The notes under the pieces are model-generated. The model was not told where the DNA came from. It worked only from the letters and a program-made list of their open reading frames with translations, and ran no database searches. This document shows positions 1 through 9,867 of a stretch of 64,000 nt of DNA, in pieces. The first letter of the stretch is position 1. The number at the start of each line of letters is the position of its first letter. A program made the position numbers and the translations under genes. The stretch spans positions 7,274,685-7,338,684 of the forward strand of contig CM064748.1 of the NCBI GenBank assembly GCA_032717465.1, given 5' to 3'. Source of the DNA: Coenobita brevimanus (Eukaryota > Arthropoda > Malacostraca > Decapoda > Coenobitidae).

Positions 1-13
1 GGGCTATCGGTGG

Positions 14-37
14 AAAAAAAAAAAAAAAAAAAAAAAA
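14..37. repeat. poly(A) run
   Basis: Uninterrupted A run of 24. It may be the tail of a retroelement ending just inside the left edge, but too little flank is present to decide. Confidence 0.7.
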
Positions 38-656
38 TCGAAATTTGGCTACATTAGAGTCGGAGCTCCTTGGAGAATGCTACCTACTGTCAGTGTCTGA
101 TATCCTCAGTGCATAATCGATTCGCAAGAGTAATAAAATGCAGAGGTTCATAAACCAAACATTGAGTTCAAAACTTCCAAATAAGCATTTTCTGTTCAGC
201 AGGACATTAGAGTTTATAAAAAAAATAAATAAATGACTGGGAGTTATAGGCGTACTGGCCACCGCGCGCGAAATTAATACATTTCACATTCAGTCAAATC
301 GGGAAAGATAACTAAGTGTTACCATCTAATATATCACTGCCTCCTGTTATTCATTTTACATCATTATTTTCACGATATCATATATACGTTATTTGGCATG
401 ACGTGATGAAGGCATTGAATGTTAACCTTATATTCACTGTTTTCATAGAACGTATGGCAGTGGAGAGTGACCGAAGCAATCTGACTCTGTGCCGTCACTT
501 CTTGGGACGACGGTACGTTGTTGTTGGTTCTCCAGATGAATAAGAAGGCCCGCACGCCCATATTTACTCTTTTATTTTGTCGCTATTGTTTTAACCCCCA
601 ACCCTAGTTCAAAACATTTCGATTGTGCCTACGTGCCCATCCCAAACCACCGTTGC
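38..656. other. no gene recognised, 3' side of H2B
   Basis: AT-rich sequence downstream of H2B. Short ORFs here (up to 75 codons) have no recognisable domain. I see no histone coding sequence, tRNA-like fold or repeat family in it. Confidence 0.5.
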
Positions 657-658
657 CG

Positions 659-736
659 AAAAGAAAGAAAGAAAGAAAGAAAGAAAGAAAAAGACATGAA
701 GGGAAAAAAAGAAAGAAAGAAAGAAAGAAAGAAAAA
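659..736. repeat. (AAAG)n microsatellite
   Basis: Two GAAA/AAAG tracts separated by a short unique piece. Reading frames across it are low-complexity artefacts. Confidence 0.9.
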
Positions 737-807
737 GGTCGATAAACCAGAGTTCCTGAGAGGATAATTTGTAAGTCTGTCTTTCCCCTTTTTATCGAAA
801 ATCTTGT

Positions 808-823
808 GGCTCCGATTGGAGCC
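808..823 (-). terminator. H2B mRNA 3' stem-loop, variant
   Basis: Read on the minus strand it is a 6-bp stem GGCTCC/GGAGCC around loop AATC, 33 nt past the H2B stop codon and followed by ACA. Replication-dependent histone mRNAs normally carry a 6-bp stem with a UUUC-type loop and an ACA-like tail, so position and stem fit but the loop is atypical. A purine-rich stretch (GGGAAAGACA) lies a little further on and could be the histone downstream element recognised by U7 snRNA. The loop change may weaken stem-loop-binding-protein recognition. Confidence 0.7.
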
Positions 824-856
824 GGAAATGTTGAAATGGCCAAGAGCGTAACCTCT

Positions 857-1228
857 CTACTTTGAGGAGGTGTACCTGGTGACAGCCTTGGTGCCTTCAG
901 ACACGGCGTGCTTGGCCAGCTCGCCAGGGAGGAGCAGCCTGACGGCCGTCTGGATCTCCCGGCTGGTGATGGTTGAACGCTTGTTGTGGTGTGCCAGGCG
1001 TGAAGCCTCTGCAGCAATGCGCTCGAAGATGTCATTCACGAAAGAGTTCCTGATAGACATCGCCTTGGAGGAAACGCCGGTGTCGGGGTGGACCTGCTTG
1101 AGCACTTTGTAGATGTAGATGCTGTAGCTCTCCTTCCTCCTACGCTTCTTCTTCTTATCTCCCTTGGCAATGGCCTTCTGGGCCTTGCCAGCCTTCTTAG
1201 CGGCCTTTCCGGAGGTCTTGGGTGGCAT
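857..1228 (-). CDS. H2B: histone H2B
   Basis: A complete 123-residue ORF encoding a core histone that pairs with H2A in the nucleosome. Seen: basic N-terminal tail opening [18 protein letters not shown], the histone fold with [11 protein letters not shown] and [20 protein letters not shown], and the C-terminal helix ending AVTRYTSSK, all typical of arthropod H2B in length and order. No intron, and a 3' stem-loop follows, as expected of a replication-dependent gene. Odd points: the near-invariant Met before NSFVNDIF is Arg, and the near-invariant Tyr of AHYNKRS is His. A retrotransposon poly(A) tail sits 56 bp before the start codon and separates the gene from its promoter. The reading frame is intact, but expression from this copy is doubtful. 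Confidence 0.96.
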   Translation of the reverse strand: MPPKTSGKAAKKAGKAQKAIAKGDKKKKRRRKESYSIYIYKVLKQVHPDTGVSSKAMSIRNSFVNDIFERIAAEASRLAHHNKRSTITSREIQTAVRLLLPGELAKHAVSEGTKAVTRYTSSK

Positions 1229-1284
1229 GGCGGCGCCGAGTCAGACGGTATGTGCACGGTGCGGGAGCGAGCGAGAGACTGTCA
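1229..1284 (-). promoter_or_regulatory. H2B 5' UTR remnant abutting element 1
   Basis: 56 bp between the H2B ATG and the poly(A) end of element 1. On the minus strand it begins TGACAGTCTCTCGCTCGC, which resembles the transcription-start region of the H3 copy here (CACTCTCGCTC) and the 5' junction of element D (GTGACCACTCTCGCTC). I read it as H2B 5' UTR starting at or near +1, with the promoter displaced upstream by the insertion. Confidence 0.7.
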
Positions 1285-1790
1285 TTTTTTTTTTTTTTTT
1301 TTTTTCAAGGAAGGTGGGTGAAGGAAGTGGGAGAAGGGGAAGGGGATAGAGGGAAAAAAGAAGGAAGGAGGAGTGGAAAGATGGTGGGCTGGCCACCTTG
1401 CTTTTTTTTTTTTTTTTTTTAATGGTTTGTTTAATTGATTGACTTTTTGTTTGAGTCGTTTTAATGTTTGTAATTGATTGATTTTTTGTTTGAGTCATTT
1501 TAATGTTTGTTTATTTATTTATTTATTTACTTTTTTCTTTGGTTGATTAGTTGTTTGAGTAATACTGTTGGGTATTACTGTTGTCATTATTATTATGTTG
1601 TCATTGTTGTTTCTTGTTGTTATTTATTTATTTATTTATTTGGTTGATTAGTTGTTTGAGTAATACTGTTGGGTATTACTGTTGTCGTTATTATTATGTT
1701 ATCATTGTTGATTCTTGTTGTTACTGGCTAACTAGCTAGCTAGTTTGGTGTTGTGGTGTTATTACGGTAGGAGGATCGTGGTGTGAATCC
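1285..1790 (-). other. Element 1 3' UTR with hairpin, duplication and poly(A)
   Basis: No gene. It contains a small hairpin on the minus strand (GGTGG CCAGC CCACC, plus positions 1383-1397), a pyrimidine-rich stretch and a terminal 21-nt poly(A) (1285-1305). A second T run lies at about 1402-1420. At about 1539-1722 a TA-rich unit is present twice, 110 bp apart, with few differences. The hairpin and pyrimidine stretch recur in elements 2 and F. Confidence 0.75.
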
Positions 1791-4524
1791 TTAGTAGATG
1801 GGATTGGGGATGGTTGTAATGGTTTTTAAGCTGCTTGGGAACCATTTATGAATGGATAGGTTTCCCTCGTCGATGGTGTTTTTAAGGTTGGTGTATAAAT
1901 CTGGGTTTTGTTCTTCAATTTTTTGCCATATCTTTCTTGCTTGTAAGTATAGCCTGATGTTTAAGGCTTTAGTTTTGGTGATGTCGTGTATTTGTTCAGT
2001 GTTTAATGTGTAGGGATAGTGTTGGTTCGTGGCGAATCTGAGTGCTTTGTTTTGTATTATCTGGAGTTTCTTAAGTTGAGTGTTGCTGAAGGCATGTGTG
2101 GGGATGGGGGGATATTCTAATATGGGGAGGACCAAAGCTTTCACCAGGTGTGTTTTTATTTTGATGGGCATGTTTTTAAATTTGTAAAGCCTGCATAGTG
2201 CTCCTGTTGCCTTTTGTATTCGGTCTTTTATGCTTCCAAGGTAGCCTTTGGAATTGATCTTGAATCCAAGCATTTTTCCTTCTTCCATAAACTCTTCGAT
2301 TTCGTCATTGATAACTAATGGTTCTTTTCGTGTGTTGGAGAGTTGAATTATCGAAAATTTGTTTATATTAGTTTTGATTTTCCATTTTGATTCGTAGGAG
2401 TTTATTCTTTCGACGTCGAGTTTTGTTTTGTAGTTCATGATGTTTCTGGAGGGACCAGGGTAATGAATGATTTGGGTTATGTCATCGGCAAAGCTGATGT
2501 TAATGCCGTGTAGAGCAAGGGGGGGTGTCGTTAGTGAAGATTGTGAAGAGGGTTGGGGATAGCACACTACCCTGAGGGACACCACAGCCCAAGGCAAAGC
2601 TTGCGCCTGTGTAGTTTTTTATCTTTATTTTTGCTCTTCTGTCATCTAAGAAGTCGCACAGAAGTTTTTCAGTGATGGTGGGGAGGTTGAGGTTAAGAAT
2701 TTTGAATTTGAGGCCTAAGTGCCATACTTTGTCGAAGGCCTTAGTGATGTCCCTAAGGACTACATGGCATTGTCCTTTGTTTGACTTGTTGATAGCTATT
2801 TGCTCTGTTGCAAGAGCAATAGCATGGGTGGTGCCTCTAGAGAATCTGAAACCGTATTGGTTTGTATTGTAAAGGTTGTTGCTTTCAAGATGTAGTTGGA
2901 GTCTTTTGTTGATGAGCCTCTCTAGAATTTTGCCAGGAACTTCTAGTAGCGAAATTGGTCTATAATTTTCCACTAGATGGGTGTTTTTGTTTTTTTTCGG
3001 AATTAATTTTATAGTGGCTTCCTTGAACCGGTCCGGGAAGTAGCCTGCGGAGATGGATGCATTAAATATTTGTACTAGTGGTTTTATGGCCATGTTAGGG
3101 AGGTTAGCTAGGATGGTTTTGTTGAAGCCACTTTCCCCAGGGCAGGTCTTTTTCATTTTTTTAATGATGGAAGTGATTTCCTCGTCCATGATGGGGGAGG
3201 TGAAGATAGTATCAGAGTCTAGTCTAGAGGGGTCTGCTGTGTGGTATGGGATGATCCTATTGATGTTGTCGTTTAGAAATGTTCTAATGTTGTTTTCGTG
3301 CATTTGGTTGTTTGGATTAATGCCATTTTCTTGGAAGATTGTTTCCCAGTGATTCCTGTGTGCGGTTTCTTTTTCTCTAGGGGTGTATTGTCTGTTGCCA
3401 CGAGGGTCCAGTATATAGTGTGGGTCAGGATCAGGGTAGCATGTAAGGTGTTTAATTTTTCTCCAGAAGGTGGGGGGGTCTCTGTATGTGTTAGCAATGT
3501 CTGTAATGGTGTTGGACTAGTGTGTGTTGTGTTCTGATAGGAGAGATGCATGTAGTTGGGCCTGGAGTGTTTTATAGTGTTTGAAATGTGCACGAGTCCA
3601 GCCATGTAATTGGGAGTGATTTCTGAGGGCGTTGTATTGGTTAATCAGGATTTGTGTGTCTCTGTTGTGTCTGGGATGTGTAATTGTTCTGTGTGTGGTT
3701 GTGGGGATGTTGTTACTGATGGCGGATTGAATGGTGGAGTACCAGTGTTCAATGGATTGGTCAATATCTTCCAGGGTTCCGTTTTCTAGGTTGGGAAAGT
3801 CGGTGAAGGATCTGTTTAAGTCTAGTTTGAAGTTCTCCCAGTTACCCATGGAGAAGTTGGGTCTGGGTGGGCTGGGAACGTAGGCTGGGGCAGTAGAGAT
3901 GGAAGCAATAATAGGTGTGTGGTCACTGGTAGTGAGAGGTCCTGGGGTGAAAAGAATGTTATGGTATGCTGCGGGATTGCATAAGGCTATGTCAGGGGTG
4001 GTGGTGGAGTTGTGTGCGTAGTATGTGGGGAAGTGGGGGCCTATGAATCTTAGTGTTGTGTCGGTGATTAGTCTTGCTAGTTGCATTCCTACGGTGTTTG
4101 AATTTCTGTTTCCTAAGAGGTGGTGTTTTGCATTGAGGTCTCCAATGAAATATACAGGGGTATTCCTTCTGAAGAGGTTGACAAAATCTGGGGTTGGTAA
4201 GTAAGGTCGGCTGGGGGGGAGGTATGCTGTTGCAATGATGATTTTTCCTGTGTGTGTGTGGATTTCGGTGGCAATCATGTTGGAAATGAAATTGTCAAGT
4301 ATTTTGAATTGGATGTTATTTTTAACTGCTATTGCAGTTCCGTCCATGGGGCGGTTGAGGTAGTTCCTTTTGTGGGTTGAGTAACCTGGGATATGTAGGG
4401 GGGTTTGTGTAGTGGTGCCATGGCTGTTAATCAGTATGATGTCTGGGTCTATGTTTCTGTATGTGTTACTAAGGCCGATCCTCCTTCCGGGCCAGTTGAG
4501 TACATTGTGTTGGAGAATTTTCAT
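1791..4524 (-). pseudogene. Element 1 ORF2, endonuclease-reverse transcriptase (broken)
   Basis: APE-type endonuclease followed by reverse transcriptase; nicks target DNA and copies the element RNA. Seen: endonuclease from 4524 with LQHNVLNWPG, GDLNAKH and TSDHTPIIA; RT with YRPISLLEVPGK, KAFDKVWHLGLK and GVPQGSVLSP; catalytic box FADD; C-terminal ILEYPPIPTH and QNKALRFATN. There is no RNase H. The frame breaks near 3525, near 3300 and near 2540, each time continuing in another frame. The start codon at 4524 lies one base after the ORF1 stop (TAA-A-ATG), suggesting reinitiation. ORF2 of elements 2 and F is clearly homologous along its length. Confidence 0.9.
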
Positions 4525-4525
4525 T

Positions 4526-6043
4526 TTAGTGTCTTTTGGGTCTAGTGTGGGTGGTTTGGGATGTTAGGGCATGTTGGTCTTGACCTTCTAATAGGTGTCT
4601 TTCCTCTGTAGTGTTTGTGAGTCTGATAAGAGGTTGGAAGTTTTCATATTTCTCAGTGATGATTCTTATTTCGTTCATTGCTGCATCCTGGTTCATTGTT
4701 GTGTTGTGCTTTTTTACCATTGCTTTTTTCTCTTTGACTGCTTTGATTAGTTCACGTGATTTGAATTCTTTGTTGGATCTCCAAATTGAGGGGAGAACTG
4801 CCACTTATACTTCAAGGTGGGAATCTAGGTCATCTTCCTCGTTATCCTCATCAGAGGGTTCGGTGTTATCGTCAGCTGGTGGTGTGGTGGTGGTTTCGGT
4901 TTCCTTTTCGGTTACTTCAGGGCGTGCTTCAGGTGTGGGAGGGGGGATGGAGGTTGCTGTTGTGCCTTCAGATACTTCAGTGGAGGTGAGGCTTGTTTGA
5001 TTGGGTTTTGATGGCTTCATGATATTATTTGTGGGAGGAGAGAGCAGGTTTTTAGTTGCTGGTGGGAGTATGGCTTGGATTATTTTGTCTGAAGGGGGGT
5101 TGGGGGGCAGCTTCAGGATGGGGAGGCCATTTAGTGAGCAGCTCTCTTCAAGAGTAGAGTTGAAGCTACCAGGGACAGCAAGTTCATTCATGTGGGCATT
5201 TATGATAAGCACCATGTAATCGGAAAATTTATCTGTGACTGCTGTGTTGTTGGGGGGTGTTGAGTGGCTGAGGGTGTTTGGTTGAATTGCAGCTTGTGCG
5301 AAACTCAATCCAGGGCGGACGGTAGAGGAGGTGGATTTTTTCAGGTTGATGTTGTTTTTGATGATTTCTTTTCTTTTTGGACATCTCATGGCAGTCGTGC
5401 GGTGACCACCTTGGCAGTTAAGGCATTTTTTTATGGATGCTTTGCAGTCCTTCCACGAGTGCTCAGTGGATGAGCACTCTGAGCAAATGGTGTAGTCTGA
5501 GGGCTTGGGGCAGTTATTAGATGTGTGGTTGTCTAAAGCATAGCATTTCATGCAGATGTCAATGTTTATGAACTCTTCTTTTTCTATTTGATGCTTGCTG
5601 ATACACAGGTGGAATAATTTTAGCCCCTCCAGTGCTTTGTGTGCCATTTTGGCTTCCTCAAATTCTATTTTGAGGTTATTTCTTTTTCCAAATTTGGTAA
5701 TTTTGGTAACTTTTGCCCAGCTGTTGTGTGTTGAGAGTTCTTGTTGTATATCATCTTCTGTGTGACAGTAGATAATGTCGTCAACCCTTGAGCAAATTAT
5801 GCTTCTGTTTGCTTTCATTTCTGGGGGTAATATAGGGGTGAATCCATTTTCCTGAAGCGATTTCGTGGGTCCTGTTGCTAGTAGTTGTTCAGTGTCGTCT
5901 TCCGTGGCCGTGGTAACAATGATGTACTCCTTGGATGCTTGCAGTCCATTTATCTTAATGTTAAATGGAGCTACTAATTCCAGGAGTTTGAGTTTAGTTG
6001 GGGTTTCCTGGGGGGATCTGTGCTTAATTTTGACTCTGCCCAT
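4526..6043 (-). pseudogene. Element 1 ORF1, zinc-knuckle RNA-binding protein (one in-frame stop)
   Basis: ATG at 6043 (MGRVKIKHRSPQ) gives 412 codons to a TAA at 4805, then the same frame stays open for 92 more codons to 4526. It is the RNA-packaging protein of the element. Seen: N-terminal domain; three Cys-His clusters starting CMKCYALDNHTSNNC, CSECSSTEHSWKDC and CLNCQGGHRTTAMRC (about residues 175-235); a Thr/Pro-rich acidic stretch; a basic C-terminal part after the stop. In element G the corresponding C-terminal region is continuous with ORF1, so the stop here is probably a mutation. Confidence 0.85.
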
Positions 6044-6433
6044 TTTCAGTCGTTGGAGTGCATTTAGGGAAAGTAATGAAGGTCTCTAATAGGCCTTCTA
6101 TGGTCCGTCCTACCTACTATCTTAGGCTTTAACCTATCTCCCCCCCCTCTAAAGGGAGTGACCACTTGCTCGGCCGAAGGAGTATCTAAGATTCCTAACT
6201 CTACTAGGTAAAACCCGCTCTGGTGCTTCCTATAACCACCCCCTAACGGGGCCCCCTCGTGCCACTGGCCTCGGGGTTCGGCGTCGTACCACACCAGAGA
6301 CTCTACTGGGCGAGCCTAAACGGACCAAAGTCTATCTTGGGAATTTGGGTGTCTCAGCTAGAGAACAAGGATGAGGAGTGATCCACGGCTAGGATGTTCA
6401 GCATCGACGTGAATTGGTGAGGAGTGTGTTGGA
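6044..6433 (-). promoter_or_regulatory. Element 1 structured 5' leader
   Basis: No gene. On the minus strand it carries modules shared with other elements: GACGCCGAACCCCGAGG (plus 6271-6287), a GGGGGCCCCGTTAGGGGG pairing region, GGTTATAGGAAGC, and a hairpin CCCT-TTAG-AGGG (plus 6145-6156) about 105 nt before the ORF1 start. The same order occurs in elements D and E. Confidence 0.7.
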
Positions 6434-6680
6434 ATGAACACTGCTGTGTTGTCTCCTATTTAGATTGCCTTTGAGACAGTTTGAAAACTGTCATATTCTG
6501 CTGGATCGCATGCCCTCCAATAGGGAAGCAGATCCGGCGCCAACCAATCACAGCGCAGTGAGGTGACAGCCACTGGCTAGTGGAAGGTCGGAGCTCTGCT
6601 TGAAGGTGTTCACGGTGCGAGAGCTGAAGGCAGAATGACATTGACATGACATGACATCGACATGACATGGACATGGGGGA
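6434..6680 (-). promoter_or_regulatory. promoter-like segment upstream of element 1
   Basis: Read on the minus strand, two inverted CCAAT boxes (GTGATTGGTTGG and CCCTATTGGAGG) are followed by a TATA-like TCTAAATAGG (6464-6455) and about 25 nt later by TGTTCATTCC, which fits an arthropod initiator. The far end next to element 2 has a short ACATG-rich repeat (about 6636-6672). If element 1 inserted at the H2B start site, this is the displaced H2B promoter; that is inference from position only. Confidence 0.55.
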
Positions 6681-9600
6681 TTTTTTTTTTTTTTTTTTTA
6701 AGGAAGGTGCGGAAAGAAGAGAGAATAGGGGAAGGGACAGTAAGAAAGAGGAAGGAAGAGGGAGTAGACAGTTGGTGGGCTGGCCACCATGCTTTGTTTT
6801 GTTTATAGTATTTGTTAGATAACTGCTTTAATTTTGTTTGTTGAGTTAGGTAAGTGCTTTTTTTTTGTATATTGTGTTAGTTTGGTAAGTATATGTAGTG
6901 GTTATGGCTGTGTATGTTTGTGTGCGCGTGCGTGCGCGTACGCATGTGCGCGTGGATGTGGGCGTGTGCGTGGGTGCGTGTTCATATGTTTTGTATGTGT
7001 GAATTGCGCTAGCGAGCTAGCTTTTGAGGGTTTGGTTGGGTTGTTTGGGTTTATGTCGTAATTGGGTTATGTCGTAAATAGGTGGGGTTTTTGTATTCGT
7101 TAGTGCGACACTTATCGTTTGGGTTGAGTTTAGTAAATTGGTATAGGGTCTTGGTTGTTTAATATGGTTTTTAGACTACTAGGGAACCATTTGTGGAAGG
7201 AGCGATTCTCCTCATTGATATTGTAAGTTAATGCGTTGTATGTTTCAGGGTTTATTTCCTCGATTTTACTCCAGATTTTTTTGGCTTGGTTATGTAATCT
7301 TATGTTTAACGGTTTGGTTTTAGTTATGGCGTGTATTTGTTCCGTGTTAAGTGTGTAAGGGTACTGCTGATTAGTTGCAAATCTGAGGGCTTTGTTTTGT
7401 AAGACTTGTAGTTTTTTAAGTTGGGTATAGCTGAAGGTGTGTGTGGGAATGGGTGGATATTCTAGTATGGGGAGGATCAGTGCTTTGACAAGGTGGGATT
7501 TGACTTTTATAGGCATGTCCTTGAATCTGAGTAAGCGGGATAATGCTCCAGTAGCTTTTTGTTTTCTATCCTGTACACTGGGAAGATAGCCTCTAGAGTT
7601 ATGTTTAAAACCAAGTATTTTACCCTCTTCTTTGAAGTCTGTTATTTCTTCATTAATTAATAAAGGTTCTTTTTTGCTGTTGGCAAGTTGGATGACGGAA
7701 AATTTATTTATGTTAGTTTGTATTCTCCATTTAGATTCATATTCATTAATTTTCTCGACTTCGCTTTGAGTTCTTGAATTCGTGATCCTTCTAGAAGGTC
7801 CAGGATAGTTAATAATTTGGGAAATATCGTCAGCGTAACTTATATTGATGCCATGGGTAGCTTGTGGGGAGTCACTGGTGAATATAGAGTAAAGAGTTGG
7901 TGAGAGTACGCTCCCTTGAGGAACCCCGCTTTCCAGAGCAAAGCTAGCCCCTGTGTAATTATTTATTTTGATTTTAGCCTTTCTGTCGTCAAGAAAATCA
8001 CAGAGAATTTTTTCAGTTATAGTTGGGAGGTTGAGATTAAGTAATTTATATTTAAGTCCTAAATGCCACACCTTGTCAAAGGCTTTTGTTACGTCTCTAA
8101 GGATGATGTGGCATTGTCCTTTGTTAGATTTACTTATTGCTATATGTTCTGATGCTATTGCAATTGCTTGAGTGGTGCCCCTTAGTAGTCGAAAACCGTA
8201 TTGATTCTTATTGTATAGATTCTCAGATTCAAGGTGTAGTCTGAGCCTTTTATTAATTATTCTCTCTAGTACCTTTCCAGGGACTTCTAAGAGAGAGATG
8301 GGTCTGTAATTCTCTACGAGATGTGGGTTCTTGTTCTTTTTTGGCATTAGTTTTATAATGGCTTCTTTAAATTTGTCGGGGAAATATCCTGCAGAGATGG
8401 TTGCATTAAATATGTTTTTTAAATTTTCAATGGCTATATTGGGGAGATTGGATAGTATAGTTTTATTATATCCACTTTCTCCCGGGCAAGTCTTTTTTAA
8501 GTTCTTAATAATAGCGGTAATTTCCTCTGTCGCAATAGGAGTGGTAAATATTGTGTCTGAGTCTAATATATCGGGGTTAGCTGAATGGTACGGTGTTAAT
8601 CTATCTGCGTTGATGGTAAGGAATTCTTTTACTAAATTGTCGTGTCTGTTGTTGTTCTGTTCTTCTTCGATCTCTTGAAAGATGGACTCCCAGTGTCGCC
8701 TATGTGTTCTTTCTTTTTCAGAGGCTGAGTGTTGTCTGTTTCCCAGATGATCTAATATGTAATGAGGCTCAGGGGTTGAAGTTCCTGAGAGGGTTTTTAT
8801 TTTACGCCAAAATGTGGAGGGATCGTTGTAAAGATTGGCAGTGTTTGCAATAGTGTTTGCCCAATGAGTGTTGTGTTCTGTTAGGAGGGATGTGTGTAGT
8901 TGAGTTTGAAGTAGTTTGTATCGTCTATAGTGATCTCGTGTCCAACCATGTGTTTGGGAGTGAGTTCTTAATGCATTGTATTGATTGATGAGTATCTGAT
9001 GTGTCTCTGCTGTGTTTAGGAGTAGTGATTGTTCTATGTGTGGTTGTAGGGATGTTGTTGTTGATTGCAATATTTATGTTGGAGTACCATCTTTCAAGAG
9101 ATCGATCGATTTAATCTAGTGTACCATCATCGGGGATATGAAAGTTAGTAAATGTTGTGATTAAATCTTGTTTAAAGTTATTCCAATTGGCCATGGCAAA
9201 GTTAGGTCGAGGAGGAATGGGGACGGTTATTGGGGCGGTGGAGATAGTGGCGATTATGGGGATGTGATCACTAGTGGTGAGAGGGCCTGGAGAGAAATGG
9301 GTGTTGTGGTAAGCTGTTAGGTTGCAAAGGGCTATGTCTGGGGTGGAGATAGAGTTGTGTGAGAGGAATGTAGGAAAGTTGGGACCAATATGTCTTACTG
9401 TGGTGTCTTGGATGAGTCTAGCAAGTTGTCTTCCTACGACATTTGAATTTCTGTTGCCCAGGAGGCGGTGTTTAGCGTTAAGATCACCAATGAGGTATAC
9501 AGGGATGGTTCTTCTGAATAAGTTAATAAAATCGGGGGTTGGGAGGTAAGGGCGGCTAGGGGGGAGGTATGCTGTAGCAATAATGATTTTACCAGTGTGT

Positions 9601-9771
9601 GTTTGTAACTCTACGGCAATCAGATCTGAGATAAAATTGTCTATGATTTTGTATTGTAAATTGTTTTTCAGTGCAATGGCTGTGCCGTCCATAGGGCGGT
9701 TGAAAAAGTTTTTACTATGTGTTTTATAGCCAGGGATACGGAGTGAATTTGGTGAGGTATTGGGGACGCGC
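6681..9771 (-). mobile_element. Element 2: 5'-truncated Jockey-like non-LTR retrotransposon
   Basis: About 3.1 kb on the minus strand, with poly(A) at 6681-6699 and a 3' UTR carrying the same hairpin as element 1 (plus 6774-6788). It is cut at its 5' end inside the endonuclease domain, at a GTCCCC that overlaps the junction word GCGCGTCCCC. After the tail the flank reads TCCCCC. The 6700-7129 stretch is 3' UTR with a (TG)n-like tract at 6900-6990 and no gene. Confidence 0.85.
7130..9770 (-). pseudogene. Element 2 ORF2, endonuclease-reverse transcriptase (truncated)
   Basis: The reading starts inside the endonuclease (about 60 residues missing) and runs to a natural stop at 7130. Seen: MDGTAIALKNN, YLIGDLNAKH and TTSDHIPIIA; RT motifs YRPISLLEVPGKVLER, VTKAFDKVWHLGLKYK, SGVPQGSVLSP and an intact YADD; C-terminal LEYPPIPTHT, QNKALRFATNQQ and KWFPSSLK. 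No RNase H. Breaks: an in-frame TAA at 9109-9111 just after the endonuclease and a frameshift near 9040. Downstream of that, 646 codons are uninterrupted, so this is the least damaged RT of its group here. Confidence 0.9.
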
Positions 9772-9867
9772 AGTAGTAGTAGTAATTGATTTCCCCCCCC
9801 CTCTTAGAGAAGGTGGGGGGGGGGCTGGGCCACCTCGTAGCCCAGTGCGGTAATGTTCGTTTAGTAG
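9772..9867 (-). other. Element 3 3' tail: two hairpins plus trinucleotide repeat
   Basis: Minus reading: stem CTGGGC/GCCCAG with a 9-nt loop (plus 9825-9845), then a G/C stem of about 8-9 pairs (plus 9793-9824), then GGAAATCAATTA and a short (CTA)n run (plus 9772-9785) up to the duplicated target. The same arrangement closes elements 4, D, E, the cold-shock-domain element and the short element. Confidence 0.8.

Larger units (their letters stand above)
1285..6433 (-). mobile_element. Element 1: Jockey-like non-LTR retrotransposon
   Basis: About 5.1 kb, minus strand. Order: structured 5' leader, ORF1 (three zinc knuckles), ORF2 (endonuclease plus reverse transcriptase, no RNase H), pyrimidine-rich 3' UTR and a poly(A) tail (T run at 1285-1305). 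ORF2 lacks RNase H and ends in the QNKALRFATN-type region, as in the Jockey group. The 5' end is not exact; about 6433 is estimated from the promoter-like sequence beyond it. ORF2 has several frameshifts and the RT catalytic motif reads FADD, so this copy is dead. Confidence 0.85.

Noticed and set aside
870..1257. Antisense ORFs over H2B
   Set aside because: Shadows of the H2B frame with no homology.
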